The notes under the pieces: generated by a model
Databases searched by the model: none
What the model was told of the DNA's origin: nothing
Seen by the model: the letters and a program-made list of their open reading frames with translations, nothing else
In this document: piece by piece, positions 41,037 to 53,356 of the stretch
Layout: each line of letters starts with the position of its first letter
Position numbering within the stretch: the first letter of the stretch is position 1
Program-made: the position numbers and the translations under genes
DNA from: Litomosoides sigmodontis
Taxonomy: Eukaryota > Nematoda > Chromadorea > Rhabditida > Onchocercidae
DNA length: 64,000 nt
Assembly: GCA_963070105.1 (NCBI GenBank)
Contig: OY718807.1
Location: 4,003,001-4,067,000 of the forward strand
Direction: 5' to 3'

Positions 41037-43205
41037 ATACGTGGAGTTCTAGCGGAAACTTTGAAAGTGAACTGAACAGCGATCAGGTAAAGATGAAATA
41101 AAATAAACAATGCGCGAATGAAAATGAAACGGACCACTTGGGACTAAAATTTCAAGTTGGAGTCATGATGACATCATCTGCTATTATTACATGAACACTA
41201 TTTCTTATCATTGATCACTGCGATTCCAATGAATCAAAAATTGAGCTTAGTAAATTCAATAAATTCCATTTAATTTGCAGTGATCTGCGATGGTGGCTTC
41301 AAGTGTGTCCCGTGGATGTTCGGGATAGGAATGAAATACAGTACGACAGTTCTCCAAGAGCACGACGTCAGATACCATTGCAATGGACACGCAGTCGTTT
41401 TGATTCCATCGTTAGTCTCTAAACTTTTGCAGAAAATTAAGTATTACAGTAAAATTTGAAATTCTAACTCACACATACGGCGAGAAATTACTGGTAGAGT
41501 TTTAGTGAAATAATAGCAAAGCGCACTGCCTCGTTTATTTCTAGACGTAATAAGAAGAAGAAGATAAGTGCAATTTGTTTCGCAGCGTTTCAGCCGTGAA
41601 GAAGCAAACATTTTCAGCGAGCTGATCCGAACTTCATGAGGCGGAATGCTTTCAGTGGCATCAATCATTTACAAACATTCCCCAACACACCAATTTTACA
41701 ATTTGAAAGTGAGCAAAGAACAGCACGAAATTCAAAGGTAAATGAAACTCAGAAATGAATGTTTTGTTAAATCAATTGTAAAAATTCTACCAATCATTTT
41801 ATGCACTTGAGAATATGCAAATTTATAACCTTTCGATAAGATTAATAATAAATTGATAAGTTATCACTTCGATGGTAATCATTATTGCTTGTACGGAACG
41901 CTTTATTCATTATAGCGATTATAAATCATCATTATTTCGCTAAAATCATATATCACAATTCACCAAACAGAACTCCTTCTTTTATTTAAAATTCAATTTT
42001 TATTTGAGACTTGTTGCGGCGAACAGGTAGTGCATGGAACAGTGTATTTTAAAATTAAAAGCAACTTTTCGTATTTTTCAGAAGCTAATCGCAAATTCAA
42101 ATATGAAAGGAGCATTTGTTACTGAGAAGATATTACCGCAATTATCAACATTGAAACCCTTAACGGATATCTTCACATCTTCCATTAGGCCTGCGGCATT
42201 CGCAACGGTTAAGGAAGATGTCGCAATTGATTACTACGATGTTTACGATGAAAATTTTGATAAAAGGAAGCACGTAAGCAGACAAGGTATATTAGGAGGA
42301 GTATCGGATCTCCTGCAAAACATTCAGGTGCATATAACTTTGCTAGCAAAGCTTCCACATTCTACTGCTGTAATTGACATGCAATTGCGATTAGTGGGAA
42401 GTATAGGGAATAAATATGAGAAGCTCTTTTTGATAATTTTAAAAGATATCGGATGAGTTTATGGAAATAATGATAAATGCGTAGTGAATATGCTGCGCTG
42501 TTTGCACATTTAAATTATATTTTTGATTTTGCCTTTTTCTTCAAACTGACAACAACATATTTAAGGATGGTTTGTCAATAGCACAAGCAGCTTTACCATC
42601 TCATGAAAAACAAATTTATAAAACAACAACGACCACCGATGGACCGGCATTTCTGCTAAGTCGAGACGAAGATTCATTAACAATTGGTATGCAACATGAT
42701 ACCCAGAATGGTGGTAGTAGTTCCAGACTTAAACTTCAACGGTATATTGCACATGTTGTAAATTCTGCTAAAATTAGCAAGCTACTTTAGTTTTTCAATC
42801 TTAGAAAGCAAATCATTCCTGTAAATGCTCCATTACAATTCTTATTCACAACATTTCAATAATTTTTCAAAGACTTATCTGTAATGAGTGTAAAATATCC
42901 GTGCATGCTTAATAATAAAGCGAAATGTACACCGAGACATCATTATGATTGCACTTGGCATTTCCAATCATAAATGATCGTATAAAATAAAAATTTGAAA
43001 TTTTTGAATCAGTAGCTAGTGGTCAGACCGGAGCAGTCTGAATGTTCTTAATATCCCACTTCTTTTTCCGTTTTTCAGATTTGGTCCAAAACCATCTCGG
43101 CCAAACGCATCACAGCCAGTGTCGACATCATTCAAACTGGGTAATCCAGGCGCCATTCAGCAAATGTTTCAATTTTTTGGTTTATGTAAAAGCCATGAGT
43201 TATAG
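40038..43205 (+). CDS. Dermatopontin-like protein with long C-terminal extension (5' end missing)
   Basis: Exons: 40038-40162, 40291-40371, 40694-40893, 41281-41410, 41618-41737, 42082-42327, 42566-42741, 43079-43205; all phases agree and give about 400 residues to the stop. The first exon has TTFQCPEGFYLSTFNTAF then RYYKFACSAF. The next two have LSCGSDQYTAGVRIIDDGSE then VWQLLCC. This is the repeat pattern of dermatopontins (CP-x-G-...-R-x-F-x-C), secreted extracellular-matrix proteins. Later exons (WWLQVCPVDVRDRNEIQYD, then KGAFVTEKILPQLS, then a Ser/Thr-rich stretch and GNPGAIQQMFQFFGL) show no known domain. A signal peptide exon is expected upstream but is not found between the ATT repeat and 40038; the open frame in fact extends back to 39872. 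The dermatopontin relation rests on spacing of cysteines and aromatics and needs a profile search. Confidence 0.55.
40971..41034. repeat. (CA)n microsatellite in intron
   Basis: About 31 CA units within the third intron of the dermatopontin-like gene. Confidence 0.9.
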
Positions 43206-44272
43206 TCATTGCTTTCATCTTCATTTTAATAAGAAAGAAACGTTGGAAACGATTAGCGAAACGGAATAGCAAGAACGTTTGTTGTTTGACGTGAATCCTA
43301 TCGACAGCATTCTTCGCTTGATGCTTCATTCATACGTGTTGTGAGTGCTATCAGAGCCACAAACAGGCTGCCATCTCATCTCTTTACGGGCTTCAATTTA
43401 CCAAATGTTACTATACTGAATGATAAGTGCTTCCTGACTAAGCCGACAAGCTTCTCTTTCGCTGCTTTCTTTTTGAATGCTATGATTTCATTAGATGTAG
43501 CAATGCCAATCAGTTAACAGTGTTTTCAAGGTAGTAAGTAGGCTTACTCGGAGCAAAATGCTACGGGGAATGGCAATGTGCGCAAATTGTCATTTGTATT
43601 ATTTCAACAACAGCTCAATTTATCGCTCGTTGAATTTACAAACTTCCGTGAAATTCTCAGTAAATCATTGATTTCAACTTAAATTTATTCAGTTATTTTC
43701 AATCTTGGAAGTTTTAAATCTTTTCGATTATCTCTCTCTCTCCTCTTCCTCCTCCTCCTCTCTCTCTCTCTGTTTCTCACCGTCGCTTTTTGATTTCGTC
43801 CTATACTGCGACATTTTACACTCTCAATTTGATACTGCTACTAGTAAAGCAGTCAATTTGGGTTGTGTTCGTTTTTTCTTGTGATGCAAAATATTGATGA
43901 TAAATGTTATCTCAAATCGACTTGTAAACACACCATCCTTTTTCTGGAAATTTAAAGTAAGTTAACATCGCTCAAAAATATCCTTTTAAGCTACAAGTAA
44001 ATAATTCAATCGATTGAAATTCATTGCTCTTTGATCGCTCCGGTAAGTTATCTCCCCGCAGAGAGATAGGTAAGCTTTTCTCACATCCAAATTTGTTCGC
44101 CTACAACAGCTTGCAATGTTGCAAGTATAAACTTAAACTATGGTGACTAAACCCTATCACACCACTCCCTTTATCAATGAATTCAACGTTTGCATAGCAT
44201 TTGGAGGAGGTAGCGCACCAACTTTTCACATTTACTTACGTCCAATGAGTGTGCAAATCACTCTCAATCCAA

Positions 44273-44303
<31 letters not shown>

Positions 44304-45488
44304 CATTGAAGAATGCATGCTTTTTTGCTTGAGAAACGAATGCTTTTCTTTTTTAATTTTGATGCTGTTATCACTGATGAAAATGATTGCACTAACCGCA
44401 AATTGATATTTGATGTTTGATCGATCCTTTCATTCAGTTTCATCCCAAGCCAATTGCTTCTCTCTTTCTTTCTCTCTCTCTCTCTCTCTCTCTCTCCGAA
44501 CACAAATTCAGTGAAAGATTTTGTCCACCTCAACAAACCCTTTTTAGCGTGTAAATTGCTGTTCATTGGAAGGGAAATTGCATAAAACATGAAATGATTT
44601 TTATTTCAAGAAAAGTTAAGAAAAAAGCGGAGGGTAAGAGAGGACCGACCGATCGTCCCTTTTCCGCTTCCCTTTCCCACTCCCTCCCCTCACCTACGCC
44701 TTCCCGCACCGCTCTTCCTCTTTCGGTATTTCATTAAAAGTGAGGAAAGGGTGTGTGAGCAACGGCGTGCGCTCACTGACAGAAATACTTTCACTTCCCT
44801 TTCGTTACTCTTCGAAATCCAACTTCCTTCTCTCTCTCACTCAGTCATTGATTTTTACCCACTTCCTCCCTCCTTTCCCTTTCAACTTCACTTCACTTCA
44901 CGTGACATTTACTCTTCACCAACAACACATCCCACTCCTTCCTCCCTTCCTTTCCAAATATCTTTAAATATCGCTCCCTGCCAACCACCACATCCTTCAC
45001 TTCGCCATAACCGCCACTTTCACATACAGTTACTATTGTCATCCTCATTAATTATTTTTATCAGCTATTATTATTAATTATTATCATAATAATAATTATT
45101 ATTATTAATAGTTGTTATTATTATTTATTATTATTAATTATTGTTATTAAATTATTATTATTAATTGTTGTTATTAAATTATTATTAATTGTTATTATTA
45201 ATTATTATTATTATTATTATTAATTGTTGTTATCAAATTATTATTATTATCATCGTTATTATTATCATTATATGTTGTTGTTGTCATTGTTATTGTTATT
45301 ATCTGTATTGCTACTTTCAGCCAAATCATTCTTGCATTCTGTTCAGAAACCGGATTTGTCATCGTCCGTGCTGCAGGAATATTGTAAGTATCGACTGACC
45401 GACCTCTAATCTCTGATCAGCAACTCGTTCATACCAGTTATCATACTTTTCCCGTTCAGAGATTTAGCATTCACGTCCATTCATTTAT
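43206..45488. other. Intergenic, repeat-rich, upstream of kelch gene
   Basis: Holds CT runs (43731-43771, 44460-44497), a CA run (44273-44298), a pyrimidine-rich tract (44640-45000) and a degenerate TTA/ATT tract (45055-45300). No supported gene; the kelch promoter and 5' leader probably lie at the right end. Confidence 0.5.
45055..45302. repeat. Degenerate TTA/ATT tract
   Basis: Irregular TTATTA, TTGTTA and TCATTA units, much less uniform than the array at 38.6-39.5 kb. Confidence 0.8.
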
Positions 45489-48400
45489 ATGTGGACAGGA
45501 GAAATTGTTCGAATGGACGACATTTATCAGTCAACAAACTTTCATCACTGTCCAGCTGATGACAATCCCTTCCCTCTCCTAACCAATGATATTCGTATTT
45601 TTGTGCGCAAAAGCAACAACAACGCCAACGGTGACGAGAATGATGACGATGATGATGGCAGTGACGAAGATGATGTTGACATTCCTAGTAATACCCTTTT
45701 TCTGGTGAGTTCTTGTTGCACTGGTTTATTAGCGTGATTGAGGCTGTTTAGACGTGAATACTCATGTTGCTGTTTGAATTTTGGCAAAACTTTCGAGTAA
45801 AATTTCTGGTCATGAAGTTACGTCCATCTTCACCCTACTGAGTTCGAATCCCAGCTGTTGCCACATTTAGGAACCTAAAATACCAATGCGAGGCGCATCA
45901 TTACACACCAGTGAATCAGAAGCATCGATGACTACTCATAATGAGGATATTACGTTGAAAATGTCTGATCACTCCATGCAGGTAACTTACATACCATCTC
46001 TCATTTGCCTTAAACAAAATGATGTCCTCTACTCCGCTCACTTTGTTTTGTTCATTAAGGGTCCCTCTTAGGGGGGTGGTGGGGAGGGGGTGAAAGAAAA
46101 AGTTCTAACAACGGTTGTTTGGTTGCAGGATACGTTGCTTTCCCACTTGAATACCTTTCGACGAAATCGTGAGCTTTGTGATGTCGTTCTCTTTGTGCAT
46201 GAAAAGGAAATTCTTGCTCACAAGGTGGTAACATTTGCGCTTGCACCATTTCTTCCTCTCAGCTTTCTTGTGGTTTTAATCCAGTAGTATGTAGATAAAA
46301 TTTTATCTCCTTTTGAAGTTTCAGATCGTTCTTGCTGCTTGCTCGCCTGCACTTATGAACATGTTTGTAAGAAGCGAGAACACTGACCGATCATCAAGTA
46401 ATTCTTTTTTCTAATAATATGCCACCCACAGAACGTTTTCTATCATCGCAGGAAGAGTGAAGATTGAAGAAACAATGAGATTTTTAAAATGAAAGTTATA
46501 ATATCGAATGGGAGAAATGAAATTACTTTTCTCCAATAAGTTCTAATCCTCTATCAATCAAACTGCAGAACGCTTGAGTGCAACAGTGCTATCTGCAGGA
46601 GGCACAATTTCACCACCGTTAACAACAACAGCTCAGCCTTCACCAATAACATCACAGCCGTTTTCATATTACGAGTTTGCTGAAGCCGATTATGACTGCT
46701 TCGAATCTATTGTCAATTATGCATACTCTTCTCAGTAAGCTTCCGATTAGGTATTCCGTAAATACAGCCCGTAACTGCGTGCATATTTTTGCCCTCTCAA
46801 GTATCCTTTATTATGTTATATTGTTTGCAGTTGTTAATATGACCCCAAAAAACTTTTTAAAAAAATTCCAGTTTGGAAATAAGCAGTAAAAAAGTTGGCG
46901 AACTCTATAAAACAGCTTGTGCTCTTCAAGTAGTGCCAGTTGCCAGGGCTTGTGCTCGTTATCTTATCGAAAATCTTAATATCATGGACTGCATCGGTAA
47001 ATTATTACAGTTTCTTTGTGAGGGAAGCATACATCGTGAGAGTTGTGATTTCATCAGTTAATGAGAATTTCAGGAATTCGACGTCAAGCTAATATTAATG
47101 ATGATGTCCTTGTGGAACAAGTTGATAATTTCATTGCCAAAAACTTTGCACAAATCGTTGATGAAAGTCCAGAATTCACTCTTTTGCCTCTTATTAAGGT
47201 ATTAGTGGAACCTTTGAGTGAGGGAGGTAATTTGTTTAATTTTAGCTGTAAAGTACTCTTCAAAACCTCTTCCAGGTTCACTTAATTTTGAACGTTGATG
47301 ATGTTAAGCGACTTTCTCATGGCGAGAATATAGCGTTGCGTGTTGTGCAGTACTTCCAGTCTTTACCTCACACCAGCGACCGAGTTGAACAATGGATTGA
47401 ACAACTTGTGAAGAAGGTAATTCAAAGTCAAGAAAAGAATGCAAGTAACTTGAAGTTTGTTGTTTACAGAGTTTCAATTTAAATTCATTTACAGACTCAT
47501 ATGTTATATGCCGAGACAGACAACAGGCTACATGATTGCTTGGAAATGGATGACCACAGTTCTATGGGAGCATCTGATATAATCCAAGATTATAAGTGTA
47601 CGGGTGGTTACTTACCACGTTCATACAGTGGAAGGTAGCTTTAAGAAGCGTTTTTCAAAAAATAATTGCTCTACATTTGAGTGTCAACGAGTGGAGAGCT
47701 CAAAATTTTTTATTAATATGAGTGATTTTTGAAGAAGATATCATAAGATCTTAACTCTTTTAGCAATGTGTTGGAGATCCAAACTCCTGCTCATCATATC
47801 ACAGGTGCTACGCAAGTGCATTTGAATTCTAGTTGCATAAACAACGCAAGACTATCGTCAGCAGATAGCAACAGCTCGTTGAGCTCAAACACTGAACCCG
47901 ATGATAAATTTTACAAACTGATAGCTGTGCACCGAACAGCCGGTAAGAAAAAAAGACTGGAATACACTTAACGATAAAGATTATGTGGGACTTCCCCATT
48001 AACTAACCAACCATTGGTTGAATCATTTTTTTGCATTTTGATGTTGATGGAATGTTACGTAGTTTATTTATATGATAATGTAAAATGTCATGGTTAACCA
48101 TCCTTGCATTTTTTTTATTGAAGAAAACTTTTGGATTACGCTGGCAGTGTTTCACCGGTGTTTGTTTGCGCTGAGTATTCAGCTTTCCGAAGCTGAAAGT
48201 GTTGTGAACTCACGTATGGGTTCAGAAACTGTTAAATCTTCATCAACTTTTGAAACAGAGCAATCAAAACAAATCGGAGAGGGAGCAGGCATGAGGTTTA
48301 AATTTAAGTCCTATTTCTGAAGCTTTTTACCTAATAACTATATCGCTTATACTAGTTTTCGAGCATTTCACTGAAGTTAATTTTTTAGAGATGCAATGCG

Positions 48401-49501
48401 GTGTGCATTGGTCTTTTTTATGCTGATGCACCTTTTAGTTATAGTTCGAAACCATCAGAGAGTGGCTTACGTATCCCACTACCGCAAATGGAAAGTCCAA
48501 GATGTTCCGTTGGAGGTGCATTCATCAATGGGAAAATCATCGTGTGTGGTAGGTATATATGTATATACATTTGCTACGATTGAAACTATTTTTCACAAAA
48601 ATTATCCAGCAGGTTATGGGATAGTAGTGACCTTTAGTTTACAGGTGGTTATGATCGTGGCAAATGTTTGGAATCAGTGGAAGAATATAATTTATTAAAA
48701 GGTAGTTGGCGTCGTTTAGCCGACATGGCACAGTGTCGAGGTCGCTTCGATGCAGCTGTTGTGGGAAACAAAGTTTACGCTGTTGCTGGTGCTTTCTTGC
48801 TCTAGTTTAATATATTGAGTAAGCAGTTTTCGAGCAGAACATTCAGTTGAATTTTTCCCTCATCGGATTTCGTGCGTAGTTCTTGTTATTAGGAAAAATT
48901 TTGTGATACATTTTATAGCCATTGTTTATTTGAACTAGTTAGTAATCATTTCACTGCTAAGGTAGTAGTGGAAGTGTGGATTTGAAAACGGTGGAATGCT
49001 ACGATTCAGAAACCGAGAAATGGTCACTGGTAAAATCGTTACATCACGGACGCAGTCATAATGGTTCTTTTTTACATTCATTAAATGGAAATTATAGGAT
49101 CAAGAAAACGTTGAAGATATTTCAAGCGAACATATTGAGTTGTGACACTAAGTGAAGTGATTGTTTTTAGAAAAAGCTCTTTTATCTAACAACAATCAAT
49201 AAATCTCATTCGAGCTGCTGGGCTTTTTTGTTTCAGCTTGTTTAATGCTGGTGCCATTATTCAGCTTTGCCATTAGTCAAACTTTAAAGTCTGTTCGAGA
49301 ATATAAAGGTTTTTGTTTCATGTTGTACTACTGTGGATGGATTGATCTACTGTATTGGGGGTTGCTGTGAGCAGGATGTTTTGTGTGAATGCGAGAGGTA
49401 TGATCCGGAAGTAGATGGATGGACTTCAATAGTTCCCTTGCGAACAGCACGTTTTCAGGTAATATTCTGTGTTGATATGGTTGTCGACCCTTTTAATTTT
49501 T

Positions 49502-49597
<96 letters not shown>

Positions 49598-50547
49598 CAA
49601 TGCAATTCCTATTAAAAATTTCTTTCGTAGGCTTCTTGTACTTCGTGGCATGGCCTTGTAATTGTTTGTGGAGGATCTAATGGTTGGAAATGTTTGGACT
49701 TAGTTGATGCCTATTGTCCAAGGACCGGAAAATGGCAAAAACTAGCTCCTCTGAAAACAGCTAGACGTGGATCTGCTGTTGCTGTGGTAAAAGGTGTGTA
49801 AAAAATTTTTCAGCCACACCCTTGAAAATGGAACTTGTGCACTTTGGGAATATGCTAAATTCTGCTTTTATTTGAGTGCATATTTCATAACATAATATGA
49901 ATGATAATTGAATGCTCTTCTAGATTCATTGTTTGTTATTGGCGGTCATGACGGCACTCACTCGTTGAATTCAGTGGAAATCTTGGATAGTCCTACTGGA
50001 GAGTGGCGTTCAGGTCCACCACTCACTATACCACGTGCTAATGTTAAGGCAACAGTAGCGTCGGGTGATGAAATATATCTTCTGGGTGGTTTCGATGGAA
50101 CACAGTTTCTGTCTTCTATTGAAGTGCTCAGCAGTGGTTTGATTTATACCTTCTATAAATTATTTTGCTTTTAAGGTACTAGTTAGTTCATGGAAACAAA
50201 GCCAACTACTATTACTTTTAAACATTCGAAATTATTTTCCGTGATAATCTCTGCCTTCTTTCATTGTTCCACTTATCTCAAGTGTAATATGAAAAGAAAT
50301 TATTGCATATAGTCGACGTTAGGAAAATCTGGGTTTCAATTAGTATGTGATTACGTTAACATTATTGGCAAGGCGCGGATGATTGAAAGTATAGAAATAG
50401 ATTTTGTAAAGAAATTAGGTTAGATGAAAAGTTTTTGAAGACTTTCAACAATTCAATTTTACAAGATGAATTTAGAGGATTTTATGTTCGTTGGAGCGTG
50501 AAAATGTTTATTTTTCAGAATTACTTGGTTGGCGAAATTGGAAGTGA
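45489..50547 (+). CDS. BTB-BACK-kelch protein, IVNS1ABP-like, about 18 exons
   Basis: Such proteins are usually Cullin-3 substrate adaptors or actin-associated. Exons: 45489-45704, 45871-45981, 46129-46224, 46325-46397, 46569-46734, 46872-46996, 47074-47198, 47276-47416, 47495-47634, 47764-47942, 48148-48295, 48391-48548, 48645-48788, 48962-49063, about 49327-49458, 49631-49793, 49924-50136, 50519-50547. Order: acidic N-terminal tail ([14 protein letters not shown]), BTB ([32 protein letters not shown]), a Pro/Thr-rich insert, BACK ([20 protein letters not shown]), a Ser-rich linker, then six kelch blades with the double-glycine and Tyr/Trp pattern ([97 protein letters not shown]), ending GWRNWK. 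The linker and blade set resemble IVNS1ABP. The junction between exons 14 and 15 (49063 to about 49327) does not resolve to GT...AG in phase. Confidence 0.85.
49506..49595. repeat. (TA)n microsatellite in kelch intron
   Basis: About 45 TA units, within the intron between exons 15 and 16 of the kelch gene. Confidence 0.93.
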
Positions 50548-50867
50548 GGGAAAAAGTTTAGTGAATTGATATCAATTGAAATCAATCACCAAGTTTCTAA
50601 GGACATATCAGATGATTTTAGAAGTGCAGGAGCATTTTGCGGAGTTCAAAAATACTAAAGTAGTACTGGTATGACTTACAAGTCAGACTGGGTGTTGGTG
50701 TCGGATGCTGTGTTTACACTTTTTTCATACGTGTCAAGTGTTAATTGAAAACTTTTTGCTTCTTCTTTGTTTTACTTAGTGAATTGTAGTAGCTAATTTA
50801 GATAGTTGGTCTTTTATTAATTTTGTTTCTTAATAAGAAATGAGTGAATAAAATGTAACCGTTAACT

Positions 50868-50955
50868 TGTTACAGCATTCCTGAATGTTACAGTATGTTA
50901 CAGTATTCCCGAATGTTACAGTAGCGAATGAAATGTTACAGTATTCCTGAATATG
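50868..50955. repeat. Minisatellite, unit like TGTTACAGTATTCCTGAA
   Basis: Four to five imperfect copies of TGTTACAG(TATTCC)TGAA in tandem, some lacking the central part. Confidence 0.7.
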
Positions 50956-51567
50956 AAAACTAGAACTTTCAATTTTGCGTGACTATAGAATCTAGGGAAG
51001 GAATAACGCTTTCCACTTTTTTACCACTAACAAGAAGTCGGTATTAGAGCAGCGCAAATAGCGGGTAGATTATGCAGTAACATTACTTTAGAGAAAAATG
51101 CGCAGAGGTAGAATCACGAACTCAGGAAATTTTCTTTGAGAAATTTTATTTGTATCGCTCAGCATTACAATTATTTGCCGTTTTACTTGTTCCCTAAGTT
51201 ATGGTATTACTCATAGGCCATACCGTATGATACCCTTTCATTTTCTGCGTAGATTTTGATGTCAATTAATGGTCGTCCTTTTAAGCTAGTTAAATATGTA
51301 ATCCCTAGCTGTTCTTGTCTCCCTTATTTCAAATAATGATGAATAAATGATCAGCAACCAATAGAAAATATAATTTTTCGAAATAGCAAAGCATGTTCCT
51401 GTATTTCTATTATTATTATTCACATTCATTGTCTCTCATCACATTTGTTTAAATTATTGTATTAGTTTTTTTTGGAGTGAAATTTGTAAAAATCATTTCT
51501 AAGTTTCAGTGAGTTTTACTTCTAAGAGTTAATAGTTTGATATTTTAGTTATCGTGTAATTTGATTC

Positions 51568-51573
51568 AATAAA
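51568..51573 (+). terminator. Polyadenylation signal AATAAA
   Basis: AATAAA about 1 kb after the kelch stop codon, a possible end of its 3' UTR; distance makes the link uncertain. Confidence 0.3.
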
Positions 51574-53356
51574 AGTTTTTAAATTTGATAAATGCAACAT
51601 ACATTCTCTGCTCAAATGCATTTTAACTACACTGCTTATCTATCAGATTGATTGCTCTACGTCACTCCTCACGCCTATCTCTATCGATAGGCGGCTGTAC
51701 AACAACCAACCGATGTGTGCACACTTGAAACGTGGTGGTGAGAGGAGTGTGACGATCATCGTGGAGCAGTCCTGTGGGGCTGAGGGAGCGTTGTGCAATG
51801 TACTTGAATGGATGGATCTCACTGATCACCAAATCATCTCTCTCTCTCTCTCTCTCTGTATTGGCTTTCGCGTGAGGTTCTTCACGTTTCATTGCATTTT
51901 ATCTCTGTCTTGTCATGAATCTCTACAAATTCACCGAGCTCACGTGATAAAATTAATTTTAGTGAGTAAAGGAGCTAAGTTATGGGATAGGCATCAATTA
52001 GAATTAAATTATGAGTAGACGGTAACGGTTAGTGTAAGGGAGAAAGTGGTAGTAAAGTTAAAACGGGACGATTTCCGATCGGACGAAATTATGTTCGTGT
52101 TAGGTGTGACGTATGTTATCTCTTTTGTGTATTTTTTTTTTACTACAAATTTCATAGCTTTCTTGGTTCATATCATCATTACTTCATTTGTGACGTGTGT
52201 GTTAGCTTCAAGAAAAATATCACAGGATTGACTGAGTGTTCTATACACACTTCGTCGCTTTTACTGGTAATTTCTCCATTTAATGCTCAATGACTGAATG
52301 TAAAATGATAGAAGTTGATATGAGATTGATCAGTGATTTAGAGTGAATCTCATCGCTAATTGGTAAACGTGTTGTGAGGGACGAGAACTTCCGGTACATC
52401 TGTGGATAGATTGAATTCTCTGGAGATAGTTTCTTTCCTAGGAATTGTCTTCTTTTTCCATTTGAACTTTTGCATAAAAATACGGTTTTACGGAAAAAAT
52501 TAATTTATCTTTTTGTATATGCATATTTGTTGCTATGCAAAAGAATTTTTCAATTTAATTTAGATTGGCGTATATTAGTTCCATGTTACCATAGAATAGC
52601 AAGTTTCCAGAGAATCAATTGACATGCAGTTGTTAGCATCAGCATTAGGTCAATTTCACTCTATTCTCCACACATTCGGTGCTCGAGTGCTTAAACATAT
52701 TGCTGATTACTGATTTGCTGTACTAGAAACTGTCCAAAAATCTACGCAATATTTTGGAATTTTAGCCGTATGCCGGACATGACCGACTGTCGCAGGGACG
52801 ATGTATTACGGAAGCTTACTTACTACTCATTTTTAATCGATCAGCTGACTATGTTTTCGATCACTGTACATTTCCTTCAGTTAATATTAGGCATTCCTGT
52901 AACAGGGCACTATCAGTCACAGGGTGATGGCTCTATGGATGTCATCATATAGCCATGTTAGCTAATTTATTTTTCTGTTCCTTTTCGTACTTATATGATC
53001 ATATTTATTGTTGTACTTACTCTAACATAAGTTGTATTCTCGTTGTGTGTAAACGATGGCTATTTTTTTTTTAGATCTGGTCAGTTGAATATGTCATGAA
53101 TATAGTCGGAATAGGAAAAGGTCGTCCTTAATTCGTTTGAAACAATGTGTCACCATGAGGAGAGCTTACAGAAAGCATTTTCGCGATATTTTCCTCTTTA
53201 ATTGTGCACAAAAATTTCAGTAATTTTTCTCAGTTCGAAATTGCCTTAAGAATATGGAAGAAAATGTTTGCTTTGTTTTAACTATAATTTTCCTGTACAA
53301 ATTTCTAAACTTCCTGCAGGTTGTGGTAGTGTAAAACACCAGCTGAAGTCGCGCAA

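Larger units (their letters stand above)
50548..53356. other. Intergenic between kelch and galactosyltransferase genes
   Basis: No supported gene. It contains the likely kelch 3' UTR, a short minisatellite (50868-50955) and a CT run at 51837-51858. Short open frames (51713, 52046, 52770) show no domain. Confidence 0.5.

Noticed and set aside
45781..45865. tRNA-like T-loop (GAGTTCGAATCCCAG) with pairing ends TGGCAA/TTGCCA
   Set aside because: No proper A box, D arm or anticodon arm; the T stem has a mismatch and it lies inside a kelch intron. Most likely chance.
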